DNA of 8,466 nt from an uncultured Clostridia bacterium (GTDB lineage Bacteria; Bacillota; Clostridia; Oscillospirales; Oscillospiraceae). Position numbers and translations under genes: made by a program. The DNA lies in NCBI GenBank assembly GCA_946405655.1, contig CAMJHX010000050.1, positions 1 through 8,466 of the forward strand, written 5' to 3'. Positions within the stretch are counted from its first letter, which is position 1; each line of letters opens with the position of its first letter. Shown piece by piece: positions 6,033 to 8,466 of this stretch. The notes under the pieces were generated by a model. The model was given only the letters and a program-made list of their open reading frames with translations. It was not told the DNA's origin and searched no databases.

Positions 6033-7826
6033 GTGATCAAGCAAAAGAAAGAGAACTTACGGATTGTGCTGCGCGTGCTGGCGGCTGCCGCGGTGATCCT
6101 GCTGGAGTGGTATGCGCTCGAGCGAAGCATCACGCCGCCGGAGGCCATTGCGCGCCGGGCTTTCGTGAGCACGCTCGTCAGCATCTGCACAGTGGCAGCG
6201 CTGAGCGGCTTTGCGGGGCTGATCTGCGGCAGACTGAGTCTGACGCTGGGCGTCACCGGTGTGCTCTGCGCTCTGGTCTCGGTCGCAAATTACTATGTCA
6301 ATTCGCTGCACGGCTCGCCTCTGCGCATCAGCGAGATCGCAAGCTTCGGCACAGCGATGGACGTGATCGGCGGCTTTCGCATCCAAATCCCGCCGTATGT
6401 TCGCATCGTGATTCTGGGCATGACGGCGGCGCTTGCGCTGCTGATCCTGCTGCGCAGGTTCCTCAACGCGCACAAGGGACGTGTCACGCGCCTGGTGTTC
6501 GCCGGTGTGCTCGCCGCCTCGGTCGGAGTCGTGGCCTTAGGGTTTTCCGGGCAGCTGCGCCCGTTCATCGGCTACTCATGGGATTATGCGGCCTCCCTTT
6601 ACGGCTACCCCGCGTGCCTTGTCGAGGACACGCTGGAGTTTCACAGCAGGATCATCCGGCCCGAGGGCTACAGCGCAGAGAAGGTTGACGAGATCGCAGA
6701 CCGGCTGCATGTCACGTCTGCCGCGTCGAAGCAGCTGCCGGACGTGATTCTGATTCTCAACGAGACGTTTTATGACCCCGCGGTCTATGAGGCGCTCGAG
6801 CTGGAGGTCAACCGCGATTATCTGGCGTTCTACCACAGCCTGAACACCGCGGCGCGCGGCTATGCCGTTGTTCCGTACGGCGGCACAAACAGCTCGGAAT
6901 ACGAGCTGCTCACGAGCAACAGCAGGGCGCTCATCAATCCCTCCGCGCCGTTTAACATCTTCGACCTCTCCAATGCAAACAGCGTCGTGTCCTATCTTCA
7001 GAAGCTGGGATATGAGACATGGGCGATGCACAGCCAGAGCGGCAGCAACTATTCCCGCTCCCGCGCATACGCCGAGCTCGGGTTCGATCATATCCTGTTC
7101 CAGGATGATTTTGCATACCGCGACAAATACGGCAACCGCTACCGCACCGACGCCGGCGACTACAAGACGCTCATCGACTGCTATGAAGCGTCGCAGTCCG
7201 GCCCGCGGTTTCTGTACATCCTGACCTACCAGAACCACGGCGGCTATGAACAAAACCCGTCGGGGTGGGACACGATCCATACGAAGACGGATCTCGGCGA
7301 GCTGACAGACGATATGGATGAATTCCTGACTTCCATTGCGATGTCCGACGCCGCACTGAAGGGCCTTCTGGATTATTTCAAAGACTGCGGCCGTCCCGTG
7401 GTCGTCATCATGGCCGGGGATCATCCGCCCGCGTTTGTGACCGAGCAAGGCGGCACCTACGACGCCGAGCATCTCGATGCGGCGCATGTGCGCATGAACG
7501 GCACGCCGTATCTGGTCTGGTGCAGCGATCGCAGCATCCGAACGGCCCCGGAATTGATCACGCTCAGCGACCTCGTGCCCATGGCGCTGAAGATGGCGGG
7601 GGTTCCCCTGTCTGTATACTATCAGGCGATCCTCAACCTGCAGCGGCAGCAGCCCGTGCACGTCTCCGGCCTGTCCCTGAACACCAAAGGCGCGGTGGTC
7701 CCGCGCAATGTGACGGAGGACCCGGACGGACCTCTGAACACGTATCTGTATCTGGAATATAACAATCTGCAGGATGGAGCCGAGCGGCGGCAGGCGCTGT
7801 TTGACCCGCCGGGAAAAACCTCCTGA
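6033..7826 (+). CDS. Membrane LTA-synthase-like phosphoglycerol transferase/sulfatase-family enzyme
   Basis: This polytopic membrane enzyme has an extracellular catalytic domain of the alkaline phosphatase superfamily (lipoteichoic acid synthase type). Five hydrophobic helices fill about residues 10-173, matching the five-helix anchor of LtaS. The segment NSLHGSPLRISEIASFG between helices 3 and 4 is typical of the family. The catalytic domain (about 235-540) keeps the key positions: E244 and T245 in LILNETF, the nucleophile-type T285 in YGGTNSSE, H402 in YQNHGGYE, and D463/H464 in MAGDHPPAF, corresponding to LtaS metal and catalytic residues. Known members transfer glycerol phosphate from phosphatidylglycerol or act on related substrates. 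Here it may decorate the exported glycan (inference). The start is uncertain: GTG 6033 has a weak GGGA-type site, while in-frame TTG 6018 lies one base after the previous stop with no site. It is the last gene before the terminator. Confidence 0.88.
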   Translation: MIKQKKENLRIVLRVLAAAAVILLEWYALERSITPPEAIARRAFVSTLVSICTVAALSGFAGLICGRLSLTLGVTGVLCALVSVANYYVNSLHGSPLRISEIASFGTAMDVIGGFRIQIPPYVRIVILGMTAALALLILLRRFLNAHKGRVTRLVFAGVLAASVGVVALGFSGQLRPFIGYSWDYAASLYGYPACLVEDTLEFHSRIIRPEGYSAEKVDEIADRLHVTSAASKQLPDVILILNETFYDPAVYEALELEVNRDYLAFYHSLNTAARGYAVVPYGGTNSSEYELLTSNSRALINPSAPFNIFDLSNANSVVSYLQKLGYETWAMHSQSGSNYSRSRAYAELGFDHILFQDDFAYRDKYGNRYRTDAGDYKTLIDCYEASQSGPRFLYILTYQNHGGYEQNPSGWDTIHTKTDLGELTDDMDEFLTSIAMSDAALKGLLDYFKDCGRPVVVIMAGDHPPAFVTEQGGTYDAEHLDAAHVRMNGTPYLVWCSDRSIRTAPELITLSDLVPMALKMAGVPLSVYYQAILNLQRQQPVHVSGLSLNTKGAVVPRNVTEDPDGPLNTYLYLEYNNLQDGAERRQALFDPPGKTS

Positions 7827-7857
7827 ATCCGCGGCTGGGCGAAGCTGCGCATAAAGA

Positions 7858-7890
7858 GACGCCCCGTCCTGACGGACGAGGCGTGTTTTT
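7858..7890 (+). terminator. Rho-independent terminator closing the five-gene operon
   Basis: ACGCCCCGTCC (7859-7869) pairs with GGACGAGGCGT (7874-7884) with a single C-A mismatch around a TGAC loop, followed by GTTTTT (7885-7890). It lies about 30 bp after the stop codon of the LTA-synthase-like gene. Confidence 0.88.
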
Positions 7891-8191
7891 GGCGGGGGAT
7901 GGTGAGCAAAAAAAGCGCCTAATCTGCTGGTCGTCACGGTATCTGCACCATCTGAAAGCGGAGAAACGAGTGCTGTACACACAGCTGCTCTTCTCCGGAA
8001 AGCTGTCCGCACACCTCAAAGAAATCGACCGTTACGCAGAGACAATGATGGATCAGCTTATGACGCAGATGGCCGCGCAGGAAGGCATCACAGAGCAGCT
8101 GAAAGCAGAGAACCAGATGGAGTGGGTCAGGCGCATGAACAGCATCCGATCCAGAGCAGAAGAAGCCGTCTGGGCTGATCTCACAGACTAA
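7883..8191 (+). CDS. tnpV: TnpV-family transposon-encoded protein, 5'-truncated remnant
   Basis: The frame is open from GTG 7883 to TAA 8189-8191 (102 residues). From about residue 13 on it reads like the TnpV family: SSRYLHHLKAEKRVLYTQLLFSGKLSAHLKEIDRYAE, then a GITEQLKAENQMEWVRRMNSIRSRAEEAV tail. I recognise this from memory of the family's conserved 'YL..H...LY..LL.SGKL..HL.EID' and 'W...MN.I...AEE' patterns. The usual N-terminal part (a short stretch ending in a GKYG-like motif) is missing, and the first dozen codons here run out of the operon terminator, so the native start is gone. A fortuitous start is possible at GTG 7970 behind GGAG (7960-7963), which would give 73 residues. TnpV proteins are accessory products of mobile elements with unclear biochemical role. 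No transposase or integrase is visible. Confidence 0.7.
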   Translation: MFLAGDGEQKKRLICWSSRYLHHLKAEKRVLYTQLLFSGKLSAHLKEIDRYAETMMDQLMTQMAAQEGITEQLKAENQMEWVRRMNSIRSRAEEAVWADLTD

Positions 8192-8197
8192 CTAACA

Positions 8198-8228
8198 GGA
8201 GCCGCAGAAATGCGGCTCCACTTTATTT
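8198..8228 (+). terminator. Perfect 9-bp hairpin after the tnpV remnant
   Basis: GGAGCCGCA (8198-8206) and TGCGGCTCC (8211-8219) are exact complements around a GAAA tetraloop, followed by the T-rich CTTTATTT (8221-8228). It begins 7 nt after the TAA. It is probably the native terminator of the mobile-element gene, though its T-tract is interrupted. Confidence 0.7.
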
Positions 8229-8304
8229 CACGATACTGCGCATTATCGATGATTTTCTCTTTGATCTACGGCTGGATCTTCCGATATAACACAGCACACC
8301 TCTG

Positions 8305-8380
8305 CACTTTTCAACAAAACCAAATCGCAGGAATCCACACATTTCAATATTATTGCTTCTGTGAAAATCACACTTTTCAA
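8305..8380. repeat. Three direct repeats CAC(T/A)TTTCAA at exact 33-bp spacing
   Basis: Copies lie at 8305-8314, 8338-8347 and 8371-8380. The first and third are identical and the second differs at one base. The last two share a longer match, CACAC(A/T)TTTCAATAT. Sequence between the copies is otherwise unrelated, so this is a spaced-box array and not a simple tandem duplication. Such iteron-like spacing, near three helical turns, suits a cooperative DNA-binding protein. Confidence 0.5.
8360..8372. promoter_or_regulatory. Palindrome TGTGA-AAA-TCACA, possible operator
   Basis: Perfect 5-bp inverted arms (8360-8364 and 8368-8372) flank three A. It overlaps the first bases of the third 33-bp-spaced box. 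The half-site resembles CRP/FNR half-sites, but the 3-bp gap is shorter than the 6 bp used by CRP, so I do not assign a regulator. Confidence 0.3.
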
Positions 8381-8466
8381 TATATATTAAATATTATGAA
8401 TGGGGCTTCACGATGCTGCTCACTGAGAGCAAGGCTTACGATTCTTTTGCTGTCTCGGCCTGCAGA
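8381..8466. other. Window edge: AT-rich then coding-like, gene not decidable
   Basis: After the repeat boxes an AT-rich tract (8381-8399) gives way to more GC-rich sequence. Two + frames stay open to the edge: ATG 8396, and ATG 8413 behind GGGG at 8402-8405. On the minus strand a frame could end at TAA 8436-8438 with a tail reading LQAETAKES. None has enough sequence to choose, so I call no gene. Confidence 0.3.

Noticed and set aside
3557..6256. Very long minus-strand frame (899 codons) opposite the fusion gene
   Set aside because: It is an antisense shadow typical of GC-rich genes: Arg/His/Val/Gln-rich composition, no family motif, and the + strand shows clear methyltransferase and glycosyltransferase motifs.
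6576..8012. Minus-strand frame of 478 codons opposite the LTA-synthase-like gene
   Set aside because: The + strand carries all catalytic motifs of the family, and this frame also reads through the operon terminator and has shadow-like composition.
8360..8372. CRP-type binding site
   Set aside because: The half-sites match TGTGA/TCACA, but the gap is 3 bp where CRP sites have 6, and a CRP-like regulator is not indicated here. I kept it only as an unassigned palindrome.
8281..8403. CRISPR array, suggested by regularly spaced repeats
   Set aside because: The repeated part is only about 10-15 bp and no cas genes are present. The 33-bp period leaves spacers of about 20 bp, which does not fit a CRISPR array.
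8417..8431. Small hairpin TGCTC/GAGCA near the right edge as a minus-strand terminator
   Set aside because: It has only 5 bp of stem and no T-tract on either side, so chance pairing is likely.

Overview
The window looks like the chromosome of a GC-rich Gram-positive Clostridia, probably a gut Oscillospiraceae/Ruminococcaceae relative. This rests on GC-rich codon use, strong Shine-Dalgarno sites, an LTA-synthase-type enzyme, a teichoic-acid/polysaccharide-type ABC exporter, and a TnpV-family remnant typical of gut Firmicutes. The taxonomic call is inference.

Layout. (1) Positions 2-331 hold the C-terminal end of an unrecognised + strand gene, followed by an A-tract/T-tract terminator and a second GC hairpin. 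(2) Positions 438-703 are intergenic. They contain an AT-rich palindrome and a near-perfect sigma-A promoter (TTGACA, 16 bp, TGn-extended TATAAT) at 615-642. A GC-rich 8-bp hairpin then sits almost against the Shine-Dalgarno of the first operon gene. (3) Positions 704-7826 are a five-gene co-directional unit: Wzm/TagG-like ABC permease, Wzt/TagH-like ATPase, a GT-B glycosyltransferase, a methyltransferase-coiled-coil-glycosyltransferase fusion, and a membrane LTA-synthase-like alkaline-phosphatase-superfamily enzyme. Gaps are short (about 16-38 bp), and a stem-loop terminator at 7858-7890 closes the unit. (4) Just past that terminator is a 5'-truncated TnpV gene with its own perfect 9-bp hairpin. 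An AT-rich stretch follows, carrying three short direct repeats exactly 33 bp apart.

How the genes could work together (inference). The two related glycosyltransferases would extend or finish an undecaprenyl-linked cell-surface glycan in the cytoplasm. The methyltransferase domain could modify or cap it. The ABC transporter would flip it across the membrane, and the LTA-synthase-like enzyme could decorate it with a phosphoglycerol-type group outside the cell. The fusion protein resembles in architecture, though not in domain content, the WbdD methyltransferase/coiled-coil chain terminator and 'molecular ruler' of ABC-dependent O-antigen synthesis. No priming transferase or sugar-nucleotide gene is present, so precursors must come from elsewhere.
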